This document shows positions 7,991-16,013 of a stretch of DNA of 64,000 nt, in pieces. Source of the DNA: Thermococcus nautili (lineage in GTDB: Archaea > Methanobacteriota_B > Thermococci > Thermococcales > Thermococcaceae). Position 1 is the first letter of the stretch. The number at the start of each line of letters is the position of its first letter. The notes under the pieces were generated by a model that saw nothing but the letters and a program-made list of their open reading frames with translations, searched no databases and had not been told where the DNA came from. A program made the position numbers and the translations under genes. Location: contig NZ_CP007264.1 in NCBI RefSeq assembly GCF_000585495.1, positions 434,001 through 498,000 on the forward strand, read 5' to 3'.

Positions 7991-9271
7991 TCACCCCTTC
8001 CTCAGCATGTCGTTGATGAGCTTTATCGCGCATAAATCACCGCACATCGAGCAGGCCTCGGTTTTCGTCGGCCTCTCCTTCCGTATCTCGATGAACTTCT
8101 CCCTGTCCTGGCTCAGCTCGTACTGCTTCGCCCAGTCGAGTTTACCGCGCGCGAGGCTCATGAGGTAGTCCTTTTTAAAGTCGGCCTCGAAGCGGGTCAA
8201 ATTGACCGCGTGGGCGGCTATCTTCGCCGCTATAACTCCCTCGCGGACGTGCTCAACAGTCGGCAGTCCGAGGTGCTCGGCTGGAGTAACGTAGCACAGG
8301 AAGTCCGCGCCGTTCAAAGCCGCTATCGCTCCCCCTATGGCAGACGTGATGTGGTCGTAGCCCGGAAAGATGTCCGTGACGATTGGGCCGAGGACGTAGA
8401 AGGGCGCGTTGTCAGTTGCAACCTTCGCGAGCTTTATCTGGGCCGGAATCTGGTCGATGGGCACGTGGCCTGGACCCTCGACCATCGTCTGGACTCCGGC
8501 TTCCCTCGCCCTCCTGACGAGCCTCCCGAGGGTGTAAAGCTCGGCTATCTGAAGCTCGTCGCCAGCATCTGGAAGGCCGCCGGGCCTAAGTCCATCGCCG
8601 AGGCTCAGAACAACGTCGTACTCCCTGGCGAGTTCAAGCAGGTAGTCGTAGTCCCTGTAGAACGGGTTCTCCTCGCCCCAGTGGAGTATCCACGCCGCGA
8701 GGAAGGTTCCTCCGCGCGAGACCATGCCAACGACTCTTTTCACCCTCTTCATCTTCTCGACGACTTCTTTAGTAACTCCGACGTGAATCGTCGTGTAGTC
8801 AACGCCGTCCCTGAAGTGCTTCTCAACGGCCTTCCACATGTCGTCCTCGGTCATCTCGATGATGGCCTTTCCCTTAGCCAGCATCTCCTCGGCGGCCTGG
8901 TAGATTGGAACTGTGCCAATGGGCACGTCAACGGCGTGCATGATGGCCTTCCTTATTGAATCGAGGTCACCCCCTGTGGAGAGGTCCATTATCGTGTCGG
9001 CGCCGTACTTGACGGCGACCTTCGCCTTCTCTATCTCCGCCTTAACGTCCACTATGTCGCGCGACGTTCCAATGTTGGCGTTGACCTTAACGCGGACGAC
9101 GTTGCCCACCGCGACCGGCTTAACCCAGTCGTGGCGGACGTTCCTGAATATCACCGTGTGCCCCTTTGCCACGCTCCTCCTGAGCTTTTCGGCGCTTATC
9201 CCCTCTCGCTCGGCGATAAACTTCATCTCCTCGGTGATTACCCCGCGCCTTGCCTCTTCCAGCTGGGTCAT
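7991..9271 (-). CDS. thiC: Phosphomethylpyrimidine synthase
   Basis: Radical SAM enzyme that rearranges AIR into HMP-phosphate, the pyrimidine half of thiamine. The sequence starts MTQLEEARRGVITEEMKFIAEREGI and shows the ANIGTS, MDLSTGGDLD and MVEGPGHVPIDQIP motifs. The 4Fe-4S cysteines near the C-terminus read CSMCGDLC, a CX2CX3C spacing shorter than the usual bacterial CX2CX4C. About 426 residues, the short archaeal form. The start is the ATG at 9271, with GGGTGA six bases upstream; the GTG at 9280 is an alternative. Divergent from thi4 across a short region with two inverted repeats. First gene of a thiamine/purine operon. Confidence 0.95.
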   Translation of the reverse strand: MTQLEEARRGVITEEMKFIAEREGISAEKLRRSVAKGHTVIFRNVRHDWVKPVAVGNVVRVKVNANIGTSRDIVDVKAEIEKAKVAVKYGADTIMDLSTGGDLDSIRKAIMHAVDVPIGTVPIYQAAEEMLAKGKAIIEMTEDDMWKAVEKHFRDGVDYTTIHVGVTKEVVEKMKRVKRVVGMVSRGGTFLAAWILHWGEENPFYRDYDYLLELAREYDVVLSLGDGLRPGGLPDAGDELQIAELYTLGRLVRRAREAGVQTMVEGPGHVPIDQIPAQIKLAKVATDNAPFYVLGPIVTDIFPGYDHITSAIGGAIAALNGADFLCYVTPAEHLGLPTVEHVREGVIAAKIAAHAVNLTRFEADFKKDYLMSLARGKLDWAKQYELSQDREKFIEIRKERPTKTEACSMCGDLCAIKLINDMLRKG

Positions 9272-9282
9272 TCCAATCACCC

Positions 9283-9334
9283 GGTTTTAAAACCTGCTTA
9301 TAACAAAGTTTTTAAATTTCAAAACTCAGTTTTG
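9283..9334. promoter_or_regulatory. Divergent thiC / thi4 promoter region with two inverted repeats
   Basis: GGTTTTAAAACC (9283-9294) is a perfect 12-base palindrome between a minus-strand TATA-like TTATAAGC (about 9297-9304) and the thiC start. On the thi4 side, CAAAAC-TCA-GTTTTG (9320-9334) lies just downstream of a plus-strand TATA-like TTTTTAAATT (about 9309-9318). Both sit where bound repressors would block transcription start. ThiR, the archaeal thiamine regulator with a ThiN sensor domain, is a possible binder. That is inference, since its site in this lineage is not known to me. Confidence 0.5.
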
Positions 9335-9365
9335 AGCGGGACTTAAAAGGTTTTGGGTGGTCGTG

Positions 9366-10118
9366 ATGCTGAGGGAGATAGAGATAAGCAGGGCGATAAT
9401 AGAGGCCTACACCGCCGAGCTTCTCGAAAGCCTGAGCCTCGACGTCGCTATTGTAGGTGCCGGCCCCTCGGGGATGGTAGCAGGCTACTACCTCGCGAAG
9501 AACGGTGCGAAGGTGGTAATCTTCGAGAAGAAGCTCTCAACCGGGGGCGGAATCTGGGGCGGTGCGATGGGCTTCAATAAAATCGTCGTTCAGGAGGAAG
9601 CTAGAGAAATTCTCGACGAGTTCGGAATAAACTACAGACCCTTCAAGAACGGCCTCTACGTTGCCGACGCCATCGAGACGGCAACGACGATAGCGAGCAG
9701 GGCCGTAAAGACCGGCGTGAGGTTCTTCAACATGGTTGAGGTTGAGGATTTGGTTCTCAAGGAGAACCGCGTCGCAGGAATCGTAATCAACTGGACGCCG
9801 GTGATGATGACGGGCCTTCACGTGGACCCGCTCACGGTCGAGGCGCGCTTTGTTGTTGATTCAACGGGTCACGGGGCGCAGGTTACGCAACACCTTGTCA
9901 GGCGCGGTCTCCTCCAGGTTCCGGGGGAGGGGCCGATGTGGGCCGAGAGAGGCGAGGAGCTCACCGTAAAGCACACGAAAGAAATCTTTCCGGGCCTCTA
10001 CGTTACGGGAATGGCCGCCAATGCCATCGCTGGAGCGCCGAGGATGGGGCCTATATTCGGCGGGATGTTCCTGAGCGGAAGGAAAGCGGCCCTCGAAATC
10101 CTTGAGAAGCTGAGGTGA
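9366..10118 (+). CDS. thi4: Sulfide-dependent thiazole synthase, Thi4 family
   Basis: Makes the thiazole half of thiamine from NAD and glycine. The N-terminal dinucleotide-binding motif VAIVGAGPSGMVAGYYLAK, then EKKLSTGGGIWGGAMGFN, and C-terminal GLYVTGMAANAIAGAPRMGPIFGGM are classic. Yeast THI4 has a sacrificial cysteine in CCMDP; here the matching segment reads GLHVDP with His (residue 152). This is the pattern of archaeal enzymes that use free sulfide and turn over repeatedly. About 250 residues. The ATG at 9366 follows GGGTGGT (9355-9361); upstream GTGs are alternatives. Four bases separate it from thiDN. Confidence 0.94.
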   Translation: MLREIEISRAIIEAYTAELLESLSLDVAIVGAGPSGMVAGYYLAKNGAKVVIFEKKLSTGGGIWGGAMGFNKIVVQEEAREILDEFGINYRPFKNGLYVADAIETATTIASRAVKTGVRFFNMVEVEDLVLKENRVAGIVINWTPVMMTGLHVDPLTVEARFVVDSTGHGAQVTQHLVRRGLLQVPGEGPMWAERGEELTVKHTKEIFPGLYVTGMAANAIAGAPRMGPIFGGMFLSGRKAALEILEKLR

Positions 10119-10122
10119 TGGG

Positions 10123-11406
10123 ATGGCCGTCCTGATTGTGGCGGGCCTCGACACTGGTGGCGGGGCCGGTTTAAAGGCCGACATCGAGACGGTCTCTGCT
10201 CTGGGCGAGCACCCGCTCCCGGTTCTGACGGCGGTAACCTACCAGAACCCCTCGGAGGTGAGGGGCTACCACACCCTTCCGCCCGAGGTTGTAAGGGAGC
10301 AGATACGGGCCGTTAAGGACGGCTTTGAGGTTAAAGCTGTCAAAATTGGGATGCTCGGGAGCGGTGGGGTCGCCCGGGTCGTGAGGGAAGAGACGGAAGG
10401 CTTTACCCGGGTTTTCGACCCGGTGATTGCCTCAAGCACCGGAAAAAAGCTCATTGACGACGGCAAAATTCTCAAGACCCTCGTTCCCGGCTCGATAGTC
10501 ACTCCCAACGTCCCGGAGGCCGAAGCGCTCACTGGAGTTAAAATTCGCTCGGTTGAGGATATGGGAAAAGCCGCGAAGGCCCTCGTGGAGGACCTCGGCG
10601 CCGAGGGTGCGGTCGTAACTGGGGGACACCTTAACCTCACCGACGTCCTCTACTGGCGCGGGAGATTCTACGAGTTCCCTGGAGAGAAGGCCGAGGGTTT
10701 CACCCACGGAACCGGCTGTGCCTTCTCCTCGGCTCTGGCGACGTTCCTCGCCAAGGGGCTTGAGCTTCCCGAGGCAGTTGAGAAAGCAAAACGCTTCGTT
10801 GAAAACTCCATCAGGTTTTCGAAGGAGGAAGCTAAGGCAGTTAATCCACTCTGGGAGCTGGAGAGGGACTTTTATCGCTGGAAAGCTGAGAAAGAGCTTG
10901 AAGGGGCCATTGAAGAGCTGGTAGCCTTTGGAGAAAGGCTCAACCCGCACGTTCCGGAGGTGGGAACAAACTTCGTCCTCGCGACGCCCTTTGGAGAAGT
11001 CTTCGCCGTCAAGGGCAGAATCGTCCGCTATGGGGAGACCGTAAAGCCCGTCGGTCCCGTTGAGCTCAACGCCAGCGACCACCTGAGAAGGGCCCTCCTC
11101 AGGATGCGCGAGTTCTATCCGGAGATTAAAGCGGTTCTGAACCTCCGCTACTCGGAGGAGCTGATAGAGAAGGCGAAGGAACTCGGCCTCGTCGTTTCGT
11201 TCTACGACCGCAGGGAAGAGCCTGAAGAGGTGAAGAGGGCAGAGAGGGGGACTATGGAGTGGGGCATCGAGAGGGCGGTGAAAAGGGCCGGAAAAAGGCC
11301 CGACGTGGTTTACCACCTCGGCGACTGGGGCAAGGAGCCGATGGTTCTGGTCTTCGGGAGGGACGCGGGGGAGGTCGTGGAGAGGGTGCGGAAGCTCTTG
11401 GGCTAA
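10123..11406 (+). CDS. thiDN: HMP-phosphate kinase / thiamine-phosphate synthase fusion (ThiDN)
   Basis: The N-terminal ThiD kinase domain (about 1-245, ribokinase fold) phosphorylates HMP-P to HMP-PP. It shows AGLDTGGGAGLKADIETVSA near the start and the anion-hole motif FTHGTGCAFSSALA. The C-terminal ThiN domain (about 260-427), with NPHVPEVGTNFVLATP and VYHLGDWGKEPM, joins HMP-PP to the thiazole phosphate. This ThiN replaces bacterial ThiE. With Thi4 and ThiC nearby, the window encodes the route to thiamine phosphate. GGTGATGG precedes the ATG at 10123. Confidence 0.95.
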   Translation: MAVLIVAGLDTGGGAGLKADIETVSALGEHPLPVLTAVTYQNPSEVRGYHTLPPEVVREQIRAVKDGFEVKAVKIGMLGSGGVARVVREETEGFTRVFDPVIASSTGKKLIDDGKILKTLVPGSIVTPNVPEAEALTGVKIRSVEDMGKAAKALVEDLGAEGAVVTGGHLNLTDVLYWRGRFYEFPGEKAEGFTHGTGCAFSSALATFLAKGLELPEAVEKAKRFVENSIRFSKEEAKAVNPLWELERDFYRWKAEKELEGAIEELVAFGERLNPHVPEVGTNFVLATPFGEVFAVKGRIVRYGETVKPVGPVELNASDHLRRALLRMREFYPEIKAVLNLRYSEELIEKAKELGLVVSFYDRREEPEEVKRAERGTMEWGIERAVKRAGKRPDVVYHLGDWGKEPMVLVFGRDAGEVVERVRKLLG

Positions 11407-11445
11407 CGTTTTAACTCCCTCTTCCCTATTTATCCCGGTGATTCT

Positions 11446-13359
11446 ATGCTCATAAGGGGAAAGGTTACGGGTAGCGAAATCCCGCGCTTCAAGCACCGCT
11501 GGTTCGGAATCCTCGAAGTTGAAGCTGATGGCGAAAAGTATCGCCTCTACATGACGGGCAACGTTGCCCAGTGGTTTCTGAACGGCGATGAGGTTGAGGT
11601 TGAAATCCTCCACAAGCCAAAGGAGAAGGACGGCGTCAAGGTTCTCGACTTCGACGATTATAGGCTGTGGAAGTTCTACGAGGGCGATAGAATTCCAGTG
11701 TGGCCCCTCTTCGAGAAGGAAGTCGAGGCCAAGCGCTACTCGCCTTTGACCGGCGAGCTCCTCTACACCTACAAAATCAGGGCGAGGGAGGCGAAATACG
11801 AGTCCGACTTCGAGGCGATAGCAGAGCTGGAGCAGTACCACTACGCGAGCCAGAAGGAGAAAGTGGCGTTATGGCGCTGTGAGAACGGCCACATCTTCGA
11901 GGCCAACACCAAGCAGAAGTGCCCAATCTGCGGGGCTGAAAGCCACATACTCGAGATAAAGGGCTCAACTCCAGCGTCGCGCTTCCTTATCTTCGAGCTC
12001 GTCGAGAGGGAAGAATACGAGCCGAGGATTCTCAGCTACGTCCGCGTTGACCCGCCGATACCGCTCATGCACCGTCGCTTGCCGAACGGCGAGGTTGAGA
12101 AGAACATCCGCGAGAAGGTCTTTCCCGAGGACTGGTTCCATCCGGCCTTCTGGCCGGAGCGCATAATGAAGGAGCTCTACGAGGAGCTGAAGAGGAAGTA
12201 CGGGAAGAGGAGAATAGCCCGCTCCTACCTCTGGGAGCAGGCCAAGTGGAAAGCTTTAGCGGAGACCAACACCGCTGGAGCGAGGATTGCGAGGGTTGTG
12301 GTTCACCCCGACTACCGCTCCGACGGGCTGGGGCAGTTGAGTGTCAAGTCGGCCCTCGAGTGGATAGCCGAGCGTAGGATTCCCGAGATGCGGAAGAGGA
12401 AGCACATAGTGGAAACCATAGCGCAGATGGCCCGTTACAACCCGTTCTTCGAGAAAGTTGGCTTCAAGTTCCTCTGGGAGACCGCGAGCGGAAGGCCGGT
12501 CCTCTTCTACCCTCTGACCGAGGAGGCAAAAGAGTACATCGAGCGCTTTTTGAATGAAGACCCCTATGCTCCAAAGGACGGAAGGCTCTGGAAGCCGAGC
12601 TACGGAAAGGTTGAGCCCTTAGCCGGGCCGATAGTCTTCAAGAACGTCAGCAAGGTCTTCGAGAGCGAGCTCGACATCAAGGGCCTGCCCGAGGAGATTC
12701 AGGAACTGCTCAAGGCCTTTGGAGTGAGACACCGCGTTATCCAGAGGCCCGTTTTACGGAATTTGAACTTCGAAATCCAGCCGGGCGAGCTCATAGCTGT
12801 TGTCGGCGCGAGCGGGGCGGGGAAGACGACACTGCTGAGGCTCATCCTCGGCTCTGCCAACGGCTGGTGGGAGGAGCGCTTCAGGCCGACGGAGGGTGAG
12901 ATTGAGGTTCCGGACAACGCCAAGGTCTCGGTGATGATTCCCGGTGAGTTCGAGCCGACCTTTGGAACCGAGAGCATCTTGGAGCACGTTTACAGGAAGA
13001 TAGGCGACCTCAACGCCGCCGTGGAGATACTCAACAAGGCGGGTTTGAGCGACGCCGTCCTCTACAGGGCGAAGTACGGCGAGCTGAGCACGGGCCAGAA
13101 GGAGAGGGCGAGGATAGCGTCCCTTTTGGCAGAGAAGCCCAACCTGCTCCTCATTGACGAGTTCGCGGCTCACCTCGACACGCTGACGGCGATGCGCGTC
13201 GCCAAGAAGGTCGCCCAGATAATCCGCGAGGCGGGGATAACGGCCCTGATAATTACCCACAGGCCCGAAGTGCTGAAGGCCCTCGACCCAGACAGGGTGC
13301 TCTTCGTGGGCTACGGAACGGCGAGGCTAAAGAACGCAAAGGATGTCGAAAAACGCTGA
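11446..13359 (+). CDS. ABC-type ATPase fused to GNAT acetyltransferase domain (COG2401)
   Basis: Function not established. 637 residues. The N-terminal part is uncharacterised. A zinc ribbon CENGH...CPIC lies near residues 145-165. A GNAT-like segment ARIARVVVHPDYRSDGLG follows near 280-300. The C-terminal half is a soluble ABC ATPase with Walker A VGASGAGKTTLLRL, signature LSTGQKERARIA and Walker B LLLIDEF. There are no membrane segments, so it is not a transporter; an RNA- or protein-modifying role driven by ATP is possible. GGTGAT precedes the ATG at 11446, and an AT-rich TATA-like stretch lies just after thiDN. Its 3' end overlaps the convergent CPBP gene by 33 bases. Confidence 0.85.
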   Translation: MLIRGKVTGSEIPRFKHRWFGILEVEADGEKYRLYMTGNVAQWFLNGDEVEVEILHKPKEKDGVKVLDFDDYRLWKFYEGDRIPVWPLFEKEVEAKRYSPLTGELLYTYKIRAREAKYESDFEAIAELEQYHYASQKEKVALWRCENGHIFEANTKQKCPICGAESHILEIKGSTPASRFLIFELVEREEYEPRILSYVRVDPPIPLMHRRLPNGEVEKNIREKVFPEDWFHPAFWPERIMKELYEELKRKYGKRRIARSYLWEQAKWKALAETNTAGARIARVVVHPDYRSDGLGQLSVKSALEWIAERRIPEMRKRKHIVETIAQMARYNPFFEKVGFKFLWETASGRPVLFYPLTEEAKEYIERFLNEDPYAPKDGRLWKPSYGKVEPLAGPIVFKNVSKVFESELDIKGLPEEIQELLKAFGVRHRVIQRPVLRNLNFEIQPGELIAVVGASGAGKTTLLRLILGSANGWWEERFRPTEGEIEVPDNAKVSVMIPGEFEPTFGTESILEHVYRKIGDLNAAVEILNKAGLSDAVLYRAKYGELSTGQKERARIASLLAEKPNLLLIDEFAAHLDTLTAMRVAKKVAQIIREAGITALIITHRPEVLKALDPDRVLFVGYGTARLKNAKDVEKR

Positions 13360-13917
13360 GCCGAGCCAGTGAAGGAGGAAGCTTGGGGCAAAGCTCTCCC
13401 CTTCCAAATCCATTTTTGCAAAGATGATTCCGGCCACCAACGCGTAGGGCACCTCTATTCCGGGCTTCCCTATGTGAACGAGCGTGTAGGGGATGTCCTG
13501 GAGGACTATTGCCAGCCACTCGTTCTTTCTGGCGAGGGGGAAGAGGAGGAAGCCCCTGTAAAAGGCCTCGTGGGCGAGCATTATCAACCCCATGCCGAGC
13601 TCCCCGAGGAGGAAGCTTCCCGGGCCGGAGTAGGGAAAGACCGGGTAGTAGTTTCGCATCGAGGGAATCGTAGCCCCGTAGAGGCTGAGCGGAATTGAGA
13701 GGGCGAAGAGCAGGAGGAACAGCTTGACGCCCTTACGGTTTGGGGGTTTGAGTCCCAGCTCCTCCGGCCTGAAGCCGAGGGCCATCGAGATTGCCAGGGG
13801 AACGAGCAGGTAGGCAACGAGAACAATCAGAACGTGCCCCCAGAAAGAGGCAGGGATTAGCCAGGGGACGAAGCTCAGGGGAAAGAGAAGGACGTAAAGA
13901 AGCGAAGCTCTGTCCAT
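13327..13917 (-). CDS. CPBP-family intramembrane metalloprotease
   Basis: Membrane protein of 196 residues with about six hydrophobic segments, related to CAAX prenyl proteases/Abi proteins. Motif 1 reads HEAFYRG where the family usually has EExxxRG, so the first Glu is replaced by His. Motif 2 appears as YTLVH and motif 3 as LLHWLGS. The substitution may change metal binding or may be tolerated. The ATG at 13917 follows GGTGTGA within the stop region of the upstream gene (four bases apart), so the two form an operon. Substrate unknown. Confidence 0.78.
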   Translation of the reverse strand: MDRASLLYVLLFPLSFVPWLIPASFWGHVLIVLVAYLLVPLAISMALGFRPEELGLKPPNRKGVKLFLLLFALSIPLSLYGATIPSMRNYYPVFPYSGPGSFLLGELGMGLIMLAHEAFYRGFLLFPLARKNEWLAIVLQDIPYTLVHIGKPGIEVPYALVAGIIFAKMDLEGESFAPSFLLHWLGSAFFDILCVL

Positions 13918-13920
13918 TCT

Positions 13921-14823
13921 TCACACCATAAAGCTTATCTGGACGGTGTTGGCATAGCGCCTGACCTCGATTCCGCGGTTTGTGAAGGCTATGCCTATCT
14001 CAAGGGGCCTCTTGGGGTTCGCCCTCCTGATGACGCGGATTCCGACCTCGTCGCCGATTCTGTCCTTGTTGAGCCTGTTGATGTGGTCGTAGAGCAGTCT
14101 AAGGAAGTTCCGGTAATCCTGCATCTCCTCCAGGAACTCCCTCTGTTCCGGGTTTAGTTTGGGGTATAGGTAGCGGTGGAAGAACCAGTCGAAGGAGCTG
14201 TAGGTCTCGGAGGCGTGGGCGAAGAGGAGCTTGTAAAAGTCTATGTTCTTGTTGCCGAATGCAGAGTCCATGTACTCAATGGCCTTGCCGAGGTAGTTCG
14301 CGGCCTCGCTGAGCTTCATCCTTATGAGCCTCACGTCAAGGTCGTTGCCCCTGAGGAGGAGCTGGATGTACCTTCCTCCACCGTAGTCCATGTAAATCGT
14401 GTTGTAGAACAGCACGAGCCTTGACGGGCGAACCGTCATGTACTGGGCGAGCCTCCGTATGACGTCCGAGAGCCTGTTAAGCCCACGCGGGTCCCCGATT
14501 AGGAGGGCCTCCATTCCGTAGAGGTTTTCCTGGATGACCACGTCGTTGTCGAGCCAGAACTCCACTTCCCTCCTCCAGCCCGGCATGTTGTAGCGGTTCA
14601 GGATTCTGAGGTCGAGTATCGAAACGGGAACCTCCTTCTGAACCCTGCCAAAGCGCTTCTTGAAGATGACGACGGGATGATAACCGCTTGAGGGGTTGAG
14701 GTACGATACTGGAATCTCCATAACGCGCCTGAGGGCTAAAAGGGCATCCTTAATCTTGGGTATGTCATCCTGAGTGAACCTGCTTCCCAAGTCCTGAAGG
14801 AGAATTTCAAAGCGACTCGCCAT
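13921..14823 (-). CDS. Conserved hypothetical protein, about 300 residues
   Basis: I do not recognise a named family. The sequence is soluble-looking, with mixed helix and strand and many aromatic residues, and without membrane segments or metal motifs. It contains DVVIQENLYGMEALLIGDPRG near the middle and a charged C-terminal half (LNPEQREFLEEMQDYRNFLRLLYDH). The start is placed at the ATG at 14823, with GGGGGTG immediately upstream (14827-14833); a GTG at 14829 would add two residues. It forms a two-gene unit with the CPBP protease, which hints at a joint role. Confidence 0.7.
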   Translation of the reverse strand: MASRFEILLQDLGSRFTQDDIPKIKDALLALRRVMEIPVSYLNPSSGYHPVVIFKKRFGRVQKEVPVSILDLRILNRYNMPGWRREVEFWLDNDVVIQENLYGMEALLIGDPRGLNRLSDVIRRLAQYMTVRPSRLVLFYNTIYMDYGGGRYIQLLLRGNDLDVRLIRMKLSEAANYLGKAIEYMDSAFGNKNIDFYKLLFAHASETYSSFDWFFHRYLYPKLNPEQREFLEEMQDYRNFLRLLYDHINRLNKDRIGDEVGIRVIRRANPKRPLEIGIAFTNRGIEVRRYANTVQISFMV

Positions 14824-14867
14824 GCGCACCCCCTAAGAAAAAAGATGAGAGTTGGGGGTTAAAAACT

Positions 14868-15902
14868 TCACTCAGACTTCTCTTCCTTCTCCTCTGCGGC
14901 CTTGGTCTTCTTCTTGCTGGTGGTCTTCTTGGTGGTCGTTCTCCTGGTCTTCCTGCCCTTAGTGCTCTTCCTGGTTCTCTTCTTGGGCTTCTCTTCCTCC
15001 TCGGCCTTCCCGGCTTCTTCCTTTGGCTCCTCAGTCTCATTAGTTTCCTCGTCCTCTGCCTTCTCCTCGGCAGGCTTCTCCTCCTGAGTGGTCTCGGTGG
15101 TCTCCTCGGTGGCTTCGGCAGTCTCAGCAGGCTCGGCCTCTTCAACCTTTTCCTCAATGACCTCTTCCTCGGCTTCGGCCTCTTCCTCCGGAGGCTTGAG
15201 GAGCTCCTCCACGTTCGGCTTGAAGGTTATCTCCTCGTAGCCAAGGAACTTGAGGTCGCTCTCAAGGAGTATCTCACCGAGGGCAAGGGTTCCCCTGTCA
15301 ACCTCGTCGAGAACCGGGGTGAAGTCAACTACGACGTCCTTCTCTCCGACCTCGATGATGACCTTGTTGGCGTCGACCCTTGGAAGGCGGAGCTCAATCA
15401 TGCCCTTGACCTTCTCTATTGGGTCCTCGACCTTCTCGACTATCTCGACCTCATAGATAAGGTGCTTGCCGGCGTAGGGGTGGTTGAAGTCGACCCTGAC
15501 GCGACCTCCGCTGACGGTGAGGACCCTTCCCTTTAGCTTCCTTCCGCCCTCGGTCTCAATCTCGACCGGCATTCCTGGGAACGGGATTATGCCCTGCCTC
15601 CTGAACTGGCCGAGGGTGAAGGTCTTGATGAGCTTCCTGTCGCGCTTTCCAAAGCCCTTCTCGGGCGGAATCTCAATCTCGTACTTCTTACCGACCTCAA
15701 GGCCCTCAAGGGCTTCGTCGAGACCCTGAAGGACGTGGCCTGCCCCAACCGCTATCGGAACGGGGCCATAAACGCCGTTTTCCTTGTAAATACCAGCCTG
15801 CTTGGCTATCTCCTCATCGGTAGTGTCGAAAATCTCGCCGGTTTCCTTAATCTTTCCGGTGTAGCGGAGCTTTATGACGTCTCCCTTCTCAACCTTGACC
15901 AT
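14868..15902 (-). CDS. FKBP-type peptidyl-prolyl isomerase with long charged C-terminal tail
   Basis: Protein-folding catalyst and chaperone. Residues 1-about 150 are the archaeal FKBP with flap insert: KGDVIKLRYTGKIKETGEIFDTT, AVGAGHVLQGLDEAL, PPEKGFG. Residues about 150-225 are the extra archaeal domain. The remainder is unusual: an acidic Glu/Thr/Ala-rich stretch (about 226-295), then a strongly basic Lys/Arg/Thr stretch (KKRTRKSTKGRKTRRTTTKK onward), then a short acidic end. At 344 residues it is much longer than ordinary archaeal FKBPs. The basic block resembles histone-H1-like tails and could bind nucleic acid. GGGGG precedes the ATG. Confidence 0.9.
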   Translation of the reverse strand: MVKVEKGDVIKLRYTGKIKETGEIFDTTDEEIAKQAGIYKENGVYGPVPIAVGAGHVLQGLDEALEGLEVGKKYEIEIPPEKGFGKRDRKLIKTFTLGQFRRQGIIPFPGMPVEIETEGGRKLKGRVLTVSGGRVRVDFNHPYAGKHLIYEVEIVEKVEDPIEKVKGMIELRLPRVDANKVIIEVGEKDVVVDFTPVLDEVDRGTLALGEILLESDLKFLGYEEITFKPNVEELLKPPEEEAEAEEEVIEEKVEEAEPAETAEATEETTETTQEEKPAEEKAEDEETNETEEPKEEAGKAEEEEKPKKRTRKSTKGRKTRRTTTKKTTSKKKTKAAEEKEEKSE

Positions 15903-16013
15903 CTTTACAACCCCCTTTTTCAGGCTCTAACCGGAGTTGTGGAGTTGGTTTTTAAGCTTTCCCGCAACGATAAGCTAATAAAAAGGCCCTCCCAAAAGGC
16001 CCCGGTGGTGGGA

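Noticed and set aside
10432-11841. Long minus-strand frame of 469 codons over thiDN
   Set aside because: Shadow of a GC-rich coding strand; no ribosome binding site, low-complexity composition, no family.
15735-16013. Upstream extension of the cysS frame
   Set aside because: Overlaps the 5' end of the divergent FKBP gene and its promoter; the ATG at 16014 has a good binding site and a family-typical N-terminus.
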